From positions 1 to 64,000 of the forward strand of contig NZ_NFIU01000008.1 of NCBI RefSeq assembly GCF_002159535.1: a stretch of DNA of 64,000 nt. The letters run 5' to 3'. A model generated the notes under the pieces. The model ran no database searches. It was not told where the DNA came from and worked only from the letters and a program-made list of their open reading frames with translations. The number at the start of each line of letters is the position of its first letter. Within the stretch, counting starts at the first letter, position 1. Of the stretch, positions 16,644 to 25,643 are shown piece after piece. The position numbers and the translations under genes are program-made. The stretch is from Olsenella sp. An290 (GTDB lineage Bacteria; Actinomycetota; Coriobacteriia; Coriobacteriales; Atopobiaceae).

Positions 16644-18811
16644 CGGGAAACGACGAGCGCAGACAGATGGCGCTCCAGCTCGCGGACCATCACGGATTTG
16701 CAGTGTTCACGCTTGCTGCCTGTGCGAAGGAGCCACATAAGGGCTCGCATGGCTTCAAAGATGCGACCAGCAATGCAGCTATCATCGAGGCGATGTTCGC
16801 CGCTCACCCTGACAGCAATATTGCTGTTGCCTGTGGTTCCGTCTCCGGCAACATTGGCGTCATCGACCTGGACGTAGCTGAGGACGGATCCTTCGACGGG
16901 CGTGAGGAGCTTGCTGAATGGCAAACGGAACACGGTAAGTTCCCAGATACAGCGAGCGCGGTGACGGGCAGAGGCGGAACCCACCTCTACTATCGATTCC
17001 CTGATGGAGCGCCAGACTCCTACAAGAACGAGAACTCGCACGTGGACTTCCGTGGTGAGAAGGGCTATGTCATGCTTCCCGGATCGATTCATCCCAACGG
17101 ACGGGAGGTCTTTTGGGATGTGAGCCCCGACGAGTGTGAGATAGCAGATGCAGACGAGAACGTGCTTGCTTTTGTGATGCAGCATCGCCCCGGTACTGAC
17201 GGAGCGATGGCAATCACGGAGGGCGAGAAGGCGCGGAAAGCACCATTCAGGCTGCCTGAGACGCTTCACGAGGGCGCGCGAGATGAGACAATCTACCGCT
17301 TTGCATGCTCGATGAACTCGAAGTGCACGCCGAAGGACGTCGCGCTTGCGGCTGCCCGCGCATATAACGAGAGCCACTGTGTGCCGTCCTTGCCGGACTC
17401 GATCATCGTCCAGAAGGTTAACAGTGCCTATCGTCATCCGCCTGGAACGTCATGGAGAGGTTCCGTCGATGACGGAGGCGTTAAGACAATCAGCGGGGAG
17501 AGCATATGGAGCAACCCCCATCTCGAAGCCAAGATCAACAAGGACGGAGACTGTGTTGGTTTCTATGCCCCTACCGTGCCGGCTCTCGCTTGGTGGATGC
17601 AGGAAGACCCCGGCCTTAAGGGGGTGCGTCTAGAGCGTATGAGCCAGCAGGTGGTGGCTGAGGATGGGCTCCCATGGGCAGCAGAGACAAAGCTCTGGCG
17701 TCCGGTTGACGATGACTACCTCTTCGCGCGCATGCAGGAGCGCTACAAGTTTGATGGGAGATCGCTCGTACGCTCGGATAAGAACGTGTTTGCGGCCTTC
17801 TCGATCTTTTCGGATGGCAGGAGCTTCGACGCCCTTACCGATATGCTCGATGCGCTGCCAAAGTGGGACGGGACTCCCAGGAAGGATCTTCTGCTTGTTG
17901 AGTGTCTGGGCGCGGAGGACACTCCATACGTTCGGGCGGTGACGGCGCTCCTGCTGAGAGCAGCTGTCGCGCGTGCGTATCAGCCGGGCTGTAAGTACGA
18001 CTACATGGTCGTTCTGCAGGGACCGCAGGGAATCGGCAAGTCAACCCTCCTGCGCCGGCTTGCGATGCGCGACGAGCTCTTCGTGGACGATGTGAAGAAC
18101 ATCGGGACCAAGGAGGCGCAGGAGCTTATTCAGGGGCGCTGGTTTGTGGAGCTTGCTGAGCTGGCAGCGTTCAAGGGCAGGCAGGTCGAGACCCTGAAGT
18201 CGTTCATTACGAGTCAAACCGACAGCTATCGGGTGCCCTACGCCAAGCGTCCCGTGCAGCTGCCTAGGCGTTGCGTGCTCGTGGGCACGACCAATCTGGG
18301 CGAGTACCTAGAGGACCCTACGGGCAACCGACGCTTCATGCCGGTTCGTTGCGGAGGGGGCGCGGCACGGAACATCTTCGCGCCGGACTTCGCTGAGTAC
18401 GTTCAGCAGGTGTGGGCAGAAGTGCTCGCTGACTATCGCGTGAATCCCAACTGCGGCCTCGTGCTTCCGAGGTCGGTAGAGAACGAAGCTAATGCCATAC
18501 GTGAGCGTGCGACCACTGAGGATCCGTGGATAGGGCTTATCGGAAGATACCTGTTGAGAAAAAAACAGGGAGAGCCCGTGTGCACGATGCAGATTCTTGT
18601 CGAGGCCATCCAGATACCCCGCGAGGGCGTGAAGAAGGGGGACAACATGCGCGTTTCAAACATCATCACTCGCTGCTTCCCCGAATGGAAGCGCTGCCCG
18701 AGCAATCGCATCGTAGAAGGCTATGGCTCGCAGCGGGCTTTTGTTCTCAAGACCCCAGAAGAGCTTGAGACTGAGCGTAATGGTGTTCAGGGACGTTTGC
18801 CGGGTGTTTGA
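16640..18811 (+). CDS. PrimPol and VapE-like superfamily 3 helicase fusion (replication protein)
   Basis: A 723-aa fusion that probably primes and unwinds the element at its own origin. The N-terminal bifunctional primase/polymerase domain (about 10-190) has HGFAVFTLAACAKEPHKGS, the catalytic IDLDV and TGRGGTHLYYRF. The C-terminal VapE domain has the Walker A sequence GPQGIGKSTLL at about 461-471, a Walker B-like WFVELAEL, GTTNLGEYLEDPTGNRRF and an arginine-finger region. PrimPol-helicase fusions are typical of satellites such as PICIs and of small phages. An array of GGTGTT repeats at its 3' end may be the origin it recognises. Confidence 0.9.
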   Translation: MTGNDERRQMALQLADHHGFAVFTLAACAKEPHKGSHGFKDATSNAAIIEAMFAAHPDSNIAVACGSVSGNIGVIDLDVAEDGSFDGREELAEWQTEHGKFPDTASAVTGRGGTHLYYRFPDGAPDSYKNENSHVDFRGEKGYVMLPGSIHPNGREVFWDVSPDECEIADADENVLAFVMQHRPGTDGAMAITEGEKARKAPFRLPETLHEGARDETIYRFACSMNSKCTPKDVALAAARAYNESHCVPSLPDSIIVQKVNSAYRHPPGTSWRGSVDDGGVKTISGESIWSNPHLEAKINKDGDCVGFYAPTVPALAWWMQEDPGLKGVRLERMSQQVVAEDGLPWAAETKLWRPVDDDYLFARMQERYKFDGRSLVRSDKNVFAAFSIFSDGRSFDALTDMLDALPKWDGTPRKDLLLVECLGAEDTPYVRAVTALLLRAAVARAYQPGCKYDYMVVLQGPQGIGKSTLLRRLAMRDELFVDDVKNIGTKEAQELIQGRWFVELAELAAFKGRQVETLKSFITSQTDSYRVPYAKRPVQLPRRCVLVGTTNLGEYLEDPTGNRRFMPVRCGGGAARNIFAPDFAEYVQQVWAEVLADYRVNPNCGLVLPRSVENEANAIRERATTEDPWIGLIGRYLLRKKQGEPVCTMQILVEAIQIPREGVKKGDNMRVSNIITRCFPEWKRCPSNRIVEGYGSQRAFVLKTPEELETERNGVQGRLPGV

Positions 18812-19014
18812 CGTGTTGGGCTGCGGAAACGAACACCCTAAACACCTGAACACCTCATTGTGGAGTGTCGGGGATGATGGTGGGGAGAGAGGCCCTGTAG
18901 GAGTGCGAGGGGTAATCCTGAGTTTGTCGAGCTCCGGTGTTCAAGGTGTTTTCTCGCTGGTCAGACGCGCGAACACTGTGGACACCTCGAGTAGTTTTCC
19001 AGCAGTGGTGTTTT
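18782..19014. repeat. GGTGTTYR iteron-like array, candidate replication origin
   Basis: About nine copies of GGTGTT(C/T) occur in both orientations: 18782, 18803, 18936, 18945 and 19007 on the plus strand, and 18831, 18840, 18847 and 18980 as AACACC or GACACC. They flank the 3' end of the PrimPol-VapE gene. In SaPI-type satellites, Rep binds iterons near its own gene. An origin function here is inference. Confidence 0.5.
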
Positions 19015-19033
19015 TCGTGGGCGATGATGCGGC

Positions 19034-19444
19034 GTGAGCGTGTGGACAACTGGACAGAATGACGTGATCCGCGAGCTGGGGCATCGGGGAGCCGCTGCCG
19101 TGCGCGAGGAGATCCGCCGGCGCTACGGCGTGGAACGGAGCGTCCGTGCCATCGAGATGCAGGCATCGCGGATTCACGCGAGTCTAAGAGTGCTCTCGGT
19201 GTGCCCGCAGTGTGGAGCAGTCGGGGTACGCCTGAACCGCCAGAGTGGGATGTGCCCACGCTGCACGGAGGAAGCGCACGTTGCCGAGGAGAGGGCGTTC
19301 AACGAGATTCTGCGCCGCGAGGCCGAAGGGTGCGAGGAGGGACCGGAGATTGAGGCTGCGCGCCGGGAGTATGCGCGGCTACGGCAGCAGAACTCGCGGC
19401 TCATGCGCAAATTTGGGCTCAAGGGTAAGCGGGAGCGAGAGTGA
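19034..19444 (+). CDS. Small HTH and zinc-ribbon phage protein of unknown function
   Basis: A 136-aa protein. The N-terminal ~50 residues (QNDVIRELGHRGAAAVREEI then RSVRAIEMQASRI) look like a helix-turn-helix. A zinc ribbon follows with Cys pairs in SVCPQCGAVG and SGMCPRCTEE, and the C-terminus is a charged helix. The start is uncertain: GTG codons at 19034 and 19040 are both possible and neither has a good RBS. It lies between the replication gene and the terminase genes and may be a late-gene activator; that is inference from position and fold. Confidence 0.65.
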   Translation: MSVWTTGQNDVIRELGHRGAAAVREEIRRRYGVERSVRAIEMQASRIHASLRVLSVCPQCGAVGVRLNRQSGMCPRCTEEAHVAEERAFNEILRREAEGCEEGPEIEAARREYARLRQQNSRLMRKFGLKGKRERE

Positions 19445-19626
19445 CGCGACACAATCTCACGTAGGGTGTGGGGTTACGACCGAGCTTCAGGAAGCGCCAC
19501 CGTGAGGGTGGCCAGAGACTTGTCGAGGCCTCGCATCCGCGCGCGGCCCTCTCCTCCATTCTTTGTGACATCTCCGGACAATGAGCCTGTACGAATGTGA
19601 ATTTGTCACGGAGGGAGGTGCCCGGC

Positions 19627-20034
19627 ATGAGGGCAAAGCTCACCGAGGAGCTGATTCAGCAGATGGCCTCGCTCAAGGGCGATGGCCTCTCAAACAAGGA
19701 TATCTGCCGGGCGGTGGGCATTCACGAGGCAACGCTGTACCGCTGGCTCTCCAAGCCGAGCGGGAGGCTGCATCGCGCGTTAGGCGAGTCGCTAAAAAAG
19801 GCAGAAGCTGACTACAAGCGGACGCTGCTCACCACCATCCGCGAGGCGGCTACCAAGAAAAACGGCCAGTGGACGGCGGCCGCGTGGCTCCTGGAGCGCA
19901 AGTACCCCGACGAGTATGCACAGGCAACCCGCGACAAGGGCGAGCGCGCCGAGGCGGCCCCGCAGATCGTGCTCGGCGTGGCCGTGGGCGCGGCGAAGCC
20001 GGGGGCCGATGAGGGTGAGGACGTCGATGATTAG
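19627..20034 (+). CDS. Terminase small subunit-like protein
   Basis: A 135-aa protein with an N-terminal helix-turn-helix (LTEELIQQMASLKGDGLSNK then DICRAVGIHEATLYRWLSKP), a central helical region (EADYKRTLLTTIREAA, GQWTAAAWLLERKYPDEYA) and a variable acidic tail. This layout matches small terminases that recognise pac or cos DNA. I chose the ATG at 19627 because GGAGGTG is nine bases upstream. The end overlaps the large-subunit start by eight bases. Confidence 0.8.
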   Translation: MRAKLTEELIQQMASLKGDGLSNKDICRAVGIHEATLYRWLSKPSGRLHRALGESLKKAEADYKRTLLTTIREAATKKNGQWTAAAWLLERKYPDEYAQATRDKGERAEAAPQIVLGVAVGAAKPGADEGEDVDD

Positions 20035-21304
20035 CGCCGCCGACCTCTGTATCCCGCGCTTCCACGACGTGCTCGGTGACGTCATGGCGCATGGGCATAC
20101 GCACTACTGGTTGCACGGAGGCCGAGGGAGCACGAAGTCGAGCTTCATCAGCCTGTGCATCGTTCTTCTCGTTGTGGCTTTTCCCTATGCGAACGCCTGT
20201 GTGGTGCGGCGCTTCTCCAACACGCTGCGCGACTCGGTGTACCAGCAGGTGCTCTGGGCGATCGAGGCGCTGGGGCTCTCGGCGTACTTCAAGGCGAAGC
20301 TCTCTCCGATGGAGATCGTCTACCTGCCCACGGGGCAGCGCATCGTGTTCCGCGGGGCGGATGACCCACTCAAGCTCAAGGGCGTAAAGTTCACGCGCGG
20401 ATACTGCGCCATCACGTGGTTCGAGGAGCTTGACCAGTTCGACGGCATCGAGGCGGTTCGCTCGATACTCAACTCGCTGCGTCGCGGTGGTGAGGACTTC
20501 TGGATCTTCTACTCCTACAACCCGCCCAAGACGATGTGGAGCTGGGTGAACGTTGAGTGCATCGAGCGGAAGCGGCGGGCGGACACGCTCGTCAGACACT
20601 CGTCATACCTCGACGTGGTGGAGACGCGCCCGGGATGGCTCGGCGCGCCCTTCGTCGAGGAGGCGGAGTACCTGCGCGAGGAGAACGAGCGCGCGTGGCG
20701 CTGGGAATACCTCGGCGAGGTGACCGGGACGGGCGGAGCGGTCTTCGACAACATCGTGGAGGCGAGGCTGACCGACGAGCGTGTACGAGGTTTCGAGCGC
20801 ATTCGCAACGGCGTGGACTGGGGTTGGTTCCCCGACCCGTGGCGCTTCGTGCGCTGCGGCTGGGAGCCGGACGCGCGCAGACTCACGGTCTTCGAGGAAC
20901 ACTCGGCAAACAAAATGATGCCTGCCGACACGGGGCGCATCGTGGTGGACGCGCTCACCTATGCCGACGAGCCGGGCGCGGAGCCCTACTTCCACGACCA
21001 GATGGTGTGGTGCGACGACACTCCCGACTCGAAGGTGCAGATGGCAACCTGGCGGCGCGAGCTCGGCATCCGCGTACACCCTGCGAGGAAGGCGCGGATG
21101 CGGAGGCTCTCCTATGACTGGCTTGCTGGTCTGAGGGAGATCGTCATCGACCCCGCGTGTTGCCCGAGGACGTTCGAGGAGTTCACCTGCAAGGAGTTCC
21201 TACGCGACCGTGATGGGCGCTGGATCGACGAGATTCCTGACGGTGATGACCACTCCATCGACGCGGTGCGCTACGCGATGATGGATGACGTGCTGAGAGG
21301 GTGA
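20027..21304 (+). CDS. Phage terminase large subunit (ATPase-nuclease)
   Basis: DNA-packaging motor, 425 aa. Walker A is HGGRGSTKSS at residues 30-39 and Walker B with the catalytic Glu is TWFEELDQF at about 130-138. The C-terminal RNase H-like nuclease domain includes GVDWGWFPDP, WCDDTPDSKV and DGDDHSIDAVRYAMMD, which supply the metal-binding aspartates. It belongs to the PBSX/Terminase_3-Terminase_6 type. The ATG at 20027 is inside the terS end; the longer frame is a shadow. A complete TerL argues that the element packages its own DNA. Confidence 0.93.
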   Translation: MISAADLCIPRFHDVLGDVMAHGHTHYWLHGGRGSTKSSFISLCIVLLVVAFPYANACVVRRFSNTLRDSVYQQVLWAIEALGLSAYFKAKLSPMEIVYLPTGQRIVFRGADDPLKLKGVKFTRGYCAITWFEELDQFDGIEAVRSILNSLRRGGEDFWIFYSYNPPKTMWSWVNVECIERKRRADTLVRHSSYLDVVETRPGWLGAPFVEEAEYLREENERAWRWEYLGEVTGTGGAVFDNIVEARLTDERVRGFERIRNGVDWGWFPDPWRFVRCGWEPDARRLTVFEEHSANKMMPADTGRIVVDALTYADEPGAEPYFHDQMVWCDDTPDSKVQMATWRRELGIRVHPARKARMRRLSYDWLAGLREIVIDPACCPRTFEEFTCKEFLRDRDGRWIDEIPDGDDHSIDAVRYAMMDDVLRG

Positions 21305-21585
21305 GGGACGTGCTTCTCGGCATATTCAGCTGCCAACTGAAAACGCGAGGTAGCGGACGTTCTTCTCGCCAGCTTAAACGTAGGGAGGACGGACGATGCG
21401 ATGTGCCGTTGATGGGCGGGCGGGATTCTCGGCATCAAAAGCTAAAGCCTGAGGGGCATGAAGGGGCTGTGCGGAAGCGTGTGACGGAAGTAGCGCGTTC
21501 TTCTCGCCAAGCGAATGAAAAGGAACGAAGGCTGGACGGGCTGCCAGGAGAGCCGGTTGGGCGCGAGCGATGGAGGGCGATGTAG
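21305..21585 (+). other. Gap between TerL and portal without a convincing gene
   Basis: The stretch is open for 94 codons, but the translation is charged and low-complexity with no recognisable domain. It contains two TTCTTCTCGCC motifs (about 21359 and 21500) and two TTCTCGGCAT motifs. I see no promoter. Confidence 0.4.
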
Positions 21586-23040
21586 GTGGGGCAGGCGTAC
21601 GAGGAGGAGTACTGGGTGCCTGAGCATGTGCGGGAGTACCTGCGGGCGCTTGGGTTCGTGCTGCCTTTGGAGGCGATGGAGCCGTACATTCGCTTGTGGC
21701 ATGAGTGGATGCAGGCGTGTGGTTCGTTCTACGACTACAAGGACACCGATGGCGTGGGGCGCCTGTACGAGGTGCATAGGCGCTCGATTCACCCGGCGAT
21801 GCGGGTGTGCCGGGAGTGGGGGTCGCTGCTGCTCAACGACAAGACGCAGGTGGTGTGCGGGGCGCAGGGGTGCACGGACTGGCTGGAGGGGTTTCTCGCC
21901 CAAAGCGGCTTCATGGCGGCAGCGCAAGCGACCGTGGTCAAGGCATTTGGCATGGGGACGGGTGCGTGGGCGCTCTGGGTGGACGCGGACGCGGGGAGCG
22001 TGCGCATTAGGCACTACGACGCACGCATGGTGATTCCGCTCACGTGGGACGAGGAGGGCGTGACGGAGTGCGCGTTCGTCACGCGGGCGTTCTGGCGGGG
22101 GCGCGCGGTCGACCAGCTGCAGATGCATCTCAAGGGCGGTGGGACGGACTTCTCGGCCGCATTGTCCTTCTCGCCTAATGAGAGCGCGGGGAGGGGCGGG
22201 TACCGGATCGTCACGGTGTGCTTTGACGAGCACGGCAACGAGGTCGCGCCTGCGGGCGTGTGCCCCGTGTACGAGACGGGCTCTCCCTATCCCACCTTCG
22301 CCATCGTGAAGCCGGCCGTGGACAACACGCGCGTGGACATGAGCCCGTACGGGCAGAGCGTGTTCGCGGACGCGGTGGACGCTATCCAGGCGGTGGACCT
22401 TGCCTTTGACGCGATGATCTCGGAGATCGACAACGGCAAGATGCGGGTGTTCCTCAGTGACGTGATGTTCGACCAGGAGACCGACGGCAAGGGGCGCAAG
22501 GTCTCGATACCGTTCGGGCGGCAGGACTGTACCGTGTTCAGGAAGGTGATGAGCACGGAGGACACGATTCAGGAGTTTGCGCCGGCGCTGAGGACTGACG
22601 CTCAGGTGAGGGCGTTCAGGTGCGCGCTGCAGATGCTCGGCGACCTGACGGGCTTCGGCCTGGGGTACTTCGACTTCGACGGCGCGGGGTACGTGAAGAC
22701 CGCGACGGAGGTCTCGGCTGACAACTCGGCGCTCATGCGCAACATCCGGCGGCACGAGCATGCCCTGGAGGGCGCGATAGCGGGCATCTGCCGTGCGGTC
22801 ATGGCCGCGTCGCGCTCGCTCGGGGTCGAGCTCCCGGACGAGGGCGAGGTGCGCGTCACGTTCGACGACAGCATCATCACGGACACGAGCGCCGAGAAGC
22901 GCCAGGACATGGTCGAGGTGGGCGTCACCATGAACGCCTGGGAGTATCGGCAGAAGTGGTACGGCGAGGACGAGAAGACGGCCAAGGCGCGTGCCCGTGG
23001 GCTCGCGAGGGGCAAGGCTTCCAATGGTGAGGATACCTAG
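21586..23040 (+). CDS. Phage portal protein
   Basis: A 484-aa protein of the SPP1 gp6-like portal group, forming the dodecameric vertex through which DNA is pumped. Support comes from its position directly after TerL, its length, the N-terminal pattern of a short helical lead followed by RSIHPAMRVCREWGSLLL, and the C-terminal block with TATEVSADNSALMRNIRRHE read in part as KTATEVSADNSALM. The start is a GTG right after an in-frame stop. The usual minor head gene does not follow; a defence island does. Confidence 0.88.
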   Translation: MGQAYEEEYWVPEHVREYLRALGFVLPLEAMEPYIRLWHEWMQACGSFYDYKDTDGVGRLYEVHRRSIHPAMRVCREWGSLLLNDKTQVVCGAQGCTDWLEGFLAQSGFMAAAQATVVKAFGMGTGAWALWVDADAGSVRIRHYDARMVIPLTWDEEGVTECAFVTRAFWRGRAVDQLQMHLKGGGTDFSAALSFSPNESAGRGGYRIVTVCFDEHGNEVAPAGVCPVYETGSPYPTFAIVKPAVDNTRVDMSPYGQSVFADAVDAIQAVDLAFDAMISEIDNGKMRVFLSDVMFDQETDGKGRKVSIPFGRQDCTVFRKVMSTEDTIQEFAPALRTDAQVRAFRCALQMLGDLTGFGLGYFDFDGAGYVKTATEVSADNSALMRNIRRHEHALEGAIAGICRAVMAASRSLGVELPDEGEVRVTFDDSIITDTSAEKRQDMVEVGVTMNAWEYRQKWYGEDEKTAKARARGLARGKASNGEDT

Positions 23041-23600
23041 CGTTCGCTCCAGAGGAGGAAGTCGACCTTCTTCACGGGGGTGAGCCAGGCGTAGTCGGGA
23101 AGGAGCTCGTCGAATAGCCTGATGTTCCTCTCGGCGTCATACGTGGCAAGGTAAGTCTCGTACCAGGAGACAATCTTCCCGTACACCTCGACGGCGTTCT
23201 CGAGCTTGGCCTGCGCCGTCGTTCCCTTGAGCCTCAGGCCGAGCCTTGCGAGCACCAGGCTGTCCCATATCGGCCTGTCGGGGTGGAGCGTGGCGATCAT
23301 CTTGCTGGTGAAGGACGCCTCCACATTGCCCGTGAGCTCGTGCATCTCGCGCAGCACGTCCCCGAACGCCATGGAGGGGGTGGCCTTCTCCCTCTCCATG
23401 ATCGCGTAGTAGCTCGACTGCCACTCCGCGTTCCTGCGCACGCGGTAGAAGCGGTTGTAGAACCGCTGGAAGTCGGCGTCGGAGCTGACGTCGGTCTCGC
23501 GCACGGTGCGCTGTATGCGGGCGTAGCCCTCGAGCCCCCACGCCCGCACGAGGGATGACTGGATGGCCGCACGGCCGTCTATGGTGGTGGGCATGGCCAT
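23037..23600 (-). CDS. Unknown protein at the left edge of the defence island
   Basis: A 187-aa protein that converges with the portal gene and overlaps its end by four bases. I recognise no named domain. It is helical and aromatic-rich, with QRFYNRFYRVRRNAEWQSSY, FTSKMIATLHPDRPIWDSLV and PVKKVDFLLWSER as the parts most likely to be conserved. I start it at the ATG at 23600; the frame stays open to 24395, but that upstream part is low-complexity. Its position suggests it belongs to the island, perhaps as an accessory or control protein. Neither role is proven. Confidence 0.7.
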   Translation of the reverse strand: MAMPTTIDGRAAIQSSLVRAWGLEGYARIQRTVRETDVSSDADFQRFYNRFYRVRRNAEWQSSYYAIMEREKATPSMAFGDVLREMHELTGNVEASFTSKMIATLHPDRPIWDSLVLARLGLRLKGTTAQAKLENAVEVYGKIVSWYETYLATYDAERNIRLFDELLPDYAWLTPVKKVDFLLWSER

Positions 23601-24402
23601 GGGGCTCGCCTCGCTTTCGGTGGACGATTGCAGGAGCAATTGTAACGGCTGGGGCGGCGTCTTCCGTCGGGGGAGGCGGTCTTCAGGTGCGGCGGCGTCC
23701 GGGGTGGCATGTGGCATCGGGTGGGCTGCCAGGAGCCCGCAGGCGCTCTCTGTGGAGCTGGCGAGTTCGGGGGTCGCAAGAGGGGCTGTCGCGGCTCTGG
23801 GACGGCTTCTGGCGGGCGCTGCTGGGCGTCGGCTGCTGGTGGAGCGGCTGGGAGGCGGATGCCGGTGGCGTGTGGTGGCTGCTGAGTTGCCGCCGCAGTG
23901 AGCCTTTGCCGCCCGCGCTGGCTGATGGACTGGACGGGCGCGGACGAGCGCGTGACGGCAGCAGACCGGACGACCGCGCGTAGGGTGTGCGCCGCTGGCC
24001 GGGCGTGACGCACGCTGACCACGCGCCCCCGTTGACCTTGCATTAGGCCGGACGGCGGCGTAGGGCGGGCTGAGCACGCGGCCGGAAGCAGACCGCGAAG
24101 CGGGCTGCTGTAGGCGCGTATGCGAAGACCGACCGGAGCCGACGGCTGGCCGTACGGGAGACTCCCATGGGCGCGTGGGCTGCGTGCGGCACGAACGGCC
24201 CGAGCGCACACCCGGAGCGCGGGCGGCCGGGCTGCGGACAACCCGAGGTTGGTAGCGCACGGCCAGGCCAGCAGCCAGAGATGGCGGCAAAACAAATTCG
24301 AGTAAGCATGAGTCGCAGGTTGAGACATTTGGCAAGTGGCCTGTCGTGGACAGGGTCAAACCGACAGATGGCCCAAGCCATACCTCGCCGGACACTCTTT
24401 AC
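23601..24402. other. GC-rich 0.8-kb stretch without a recognisable gene
   Basis: All six frames give only Arg/Pro/Ala/Gly-rich low-complexity translations, several of them long because stops are rare. AGCAGACCG occurs twice (about 23959 and 24084), with many GCGGGC-type inverted pieces. It may be a structured RNA, a decayed gene (a minor head gene is expected here) or spacer. I cannot decide from sequence alone. Confidence 0.4.
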
Positions 24403-24411
24403 TGGTAAAAT
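24403..24411 (+). promoter_or_regulatory. Extended -10 promoter of the restriction operon
   Basis: TGGTAAAAT (TGn plus TAAAAT) lies 52 bases before the GTG start of the first methyltransferase, at the sharp switch from GC-rich to AT-richer DNA. Confidence 0.5.
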
Positions 24412-24462
24412 AGATTGGCTTAAGGCATGAAGAGTGCCGCTGCGATTATGAAAGGGTGAGTT

Positions 24463-25632
24463 GTGACGGCTAAGCAAGTTGATAAGTACAGCATCCTGTC
24501 GTTCTTTTCAGGGGCGGGTTTTCTTGACCTTGGTTTCGAGCACTCTGCCTTCACTATCAGCTTCGTTAATGAATGGCACAAACCCTTTATGCGCGTATAC
24601 CAGTACTCACGAGAGAAAATGGGCATGAAAGCGCCCGAGTACGGATACTCATGCGACGACGTTAATAGCTACCTGGACGATGGTGGCCATATCCGAGAAA
24701 TGGTCGAAGAGCTTAGGTCAAAAGGTAGGCTCGTTGGTTTCATCGGAGGTCCTCCCTGCCCTGACTTCTCAGTCGGAGGTAAGAACCGAGGACGCAATGG
24801 CGATAACGGCAAGCTGTCGCAGACCTACGTTTCCCTCATCATTGAGAACAAGCCGGATTTCTTTCTCTTTGAGAACGTAAAGGGGCTGTGGAGAACTGCA
24901 CGGCACAGAGAGTTCTACGAAGAGCTTAAGCGGTCATTACAGCTCGCAGGATACGCCACTACCGAACGACTGACCAACTCACTGGAGTTCGGCGCTCCTC
25001 AAGACCGCGATCGAATCCTTCTGTTTGGAGTAAGAAAGCAGCTGCTTCCAGCAGGTGCATTTGATGGCGATAGCTTGCGAGACTTTCCATGGGAACGTTA
25101 CATGAGAGAGGATCTTGAATCAATCAAGAGCCTGCCATGGCCAGACAGAGACCCATTCAATGAGGGCTCCGTAACAGAAGTGCCTGATGAAGTATCTGAG
25201 CACAAGTGTCTCACCGTACAATACTGGTTCGATAAGAACGATGTCGAACACCATCCCAATGCGGATAGGTATTTCACCCCCAGACAAGGTCTCGCTCGCA
25301 TGCAAACGGTTGACGAGGGTGATGTGAGCAAGAAGTCTTACAAGCGATTGCATCGATGGCGTTACTCTCCGACCGTCGCATACGGCAACAACGAGGTGCA
25401 TCTGCATCCCTACCGTGAGCGTAGGCTCAGCGTTTCCGAGGCTCTTGCGTTGCAGTCCCTTCCAGCAGAATACGAGCTTCCAAACGACATGACGCTAACG
25501 GATTCGTTCAAGACTATTGGAAACGGCGTACCATACCTCCTCGCAAAGGGTATCGCTGCAACAATTCATGACTACCTCAGCGATACGATCAATGTGAATG
25601 CCATTGAGACATCGAGCGGGCACGACGAATAG
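24463..25632 (+). CDS. C5-cytosine DNA methyltransferase 1 (LlaJI-type system)
   Basis: Transfers a methyl group from SAM to C5 of cytosine. Motif I is FFSGAGFLDLGF (14-25), motif IV is GGPPCPDFS with the catalytic Cys99, motif VI is FENVKG (Glu137) and motif VIII is APQDRDRILLFG. The C-terminal motif X region reads FKTIGNGVPYLLAKG. At 389 aa it is complete. The start is a GTG after AAAGGGTGAG. It heads a three-gene run with the McrB-like and endonuclease genes and is much less GC-rich than the backbone. Two such enzymes in one locus fit modification of the two strands of an asymmetric site. Confidence 0.93.
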   Translation: MTAKQVDKYSILSFFSGAGFLDLGFEHSAFTISFVNEWHKPFMRVYQYSREKMGMKAPEYGYSCDDVNSYLDDGGHIREMVEELRSKGRLVGFIGGPPCPDFSVGGKNRGRNGDNGKLSQTYVSLIIENKPDFFLFENVKGLWRTARHREFYEELKRSLQLAGYATTERLTNSLEFGAPQDRDRILLFGVRKQLLPAGAFDGDSLRDFPWERYMREDLESIKSLPWPDRDPFNEGSVTEVPDEVSEHKCLTVQYWFDKNDVEHHPNADRYFTPRQGLARMQTVDEGDVSKKSYKRLHRWRYSPTVAYGNNEVHLHPYRERRLSVSEALALQSLPAEYELPNDMTLTDSFKTIGNGVPYLLAKGIAATIHDYLSDTINVNAIETSSGHDE

Positions 25633-25643
25633 GGTGGCTTATT

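Noticed and set aside
21301-21585. 94-aa plus-strand ORF between terminase and portal
   Set aside because: Charged low-complexity translation without motif or RBS; treated as intergenic.
23563-23901. Plus-strand ORFs in the GC-rich gap of the defence island
   Set aside because: Their translations are Ala/Gly/Arg-rich in all frames without domain pattern or RBS.
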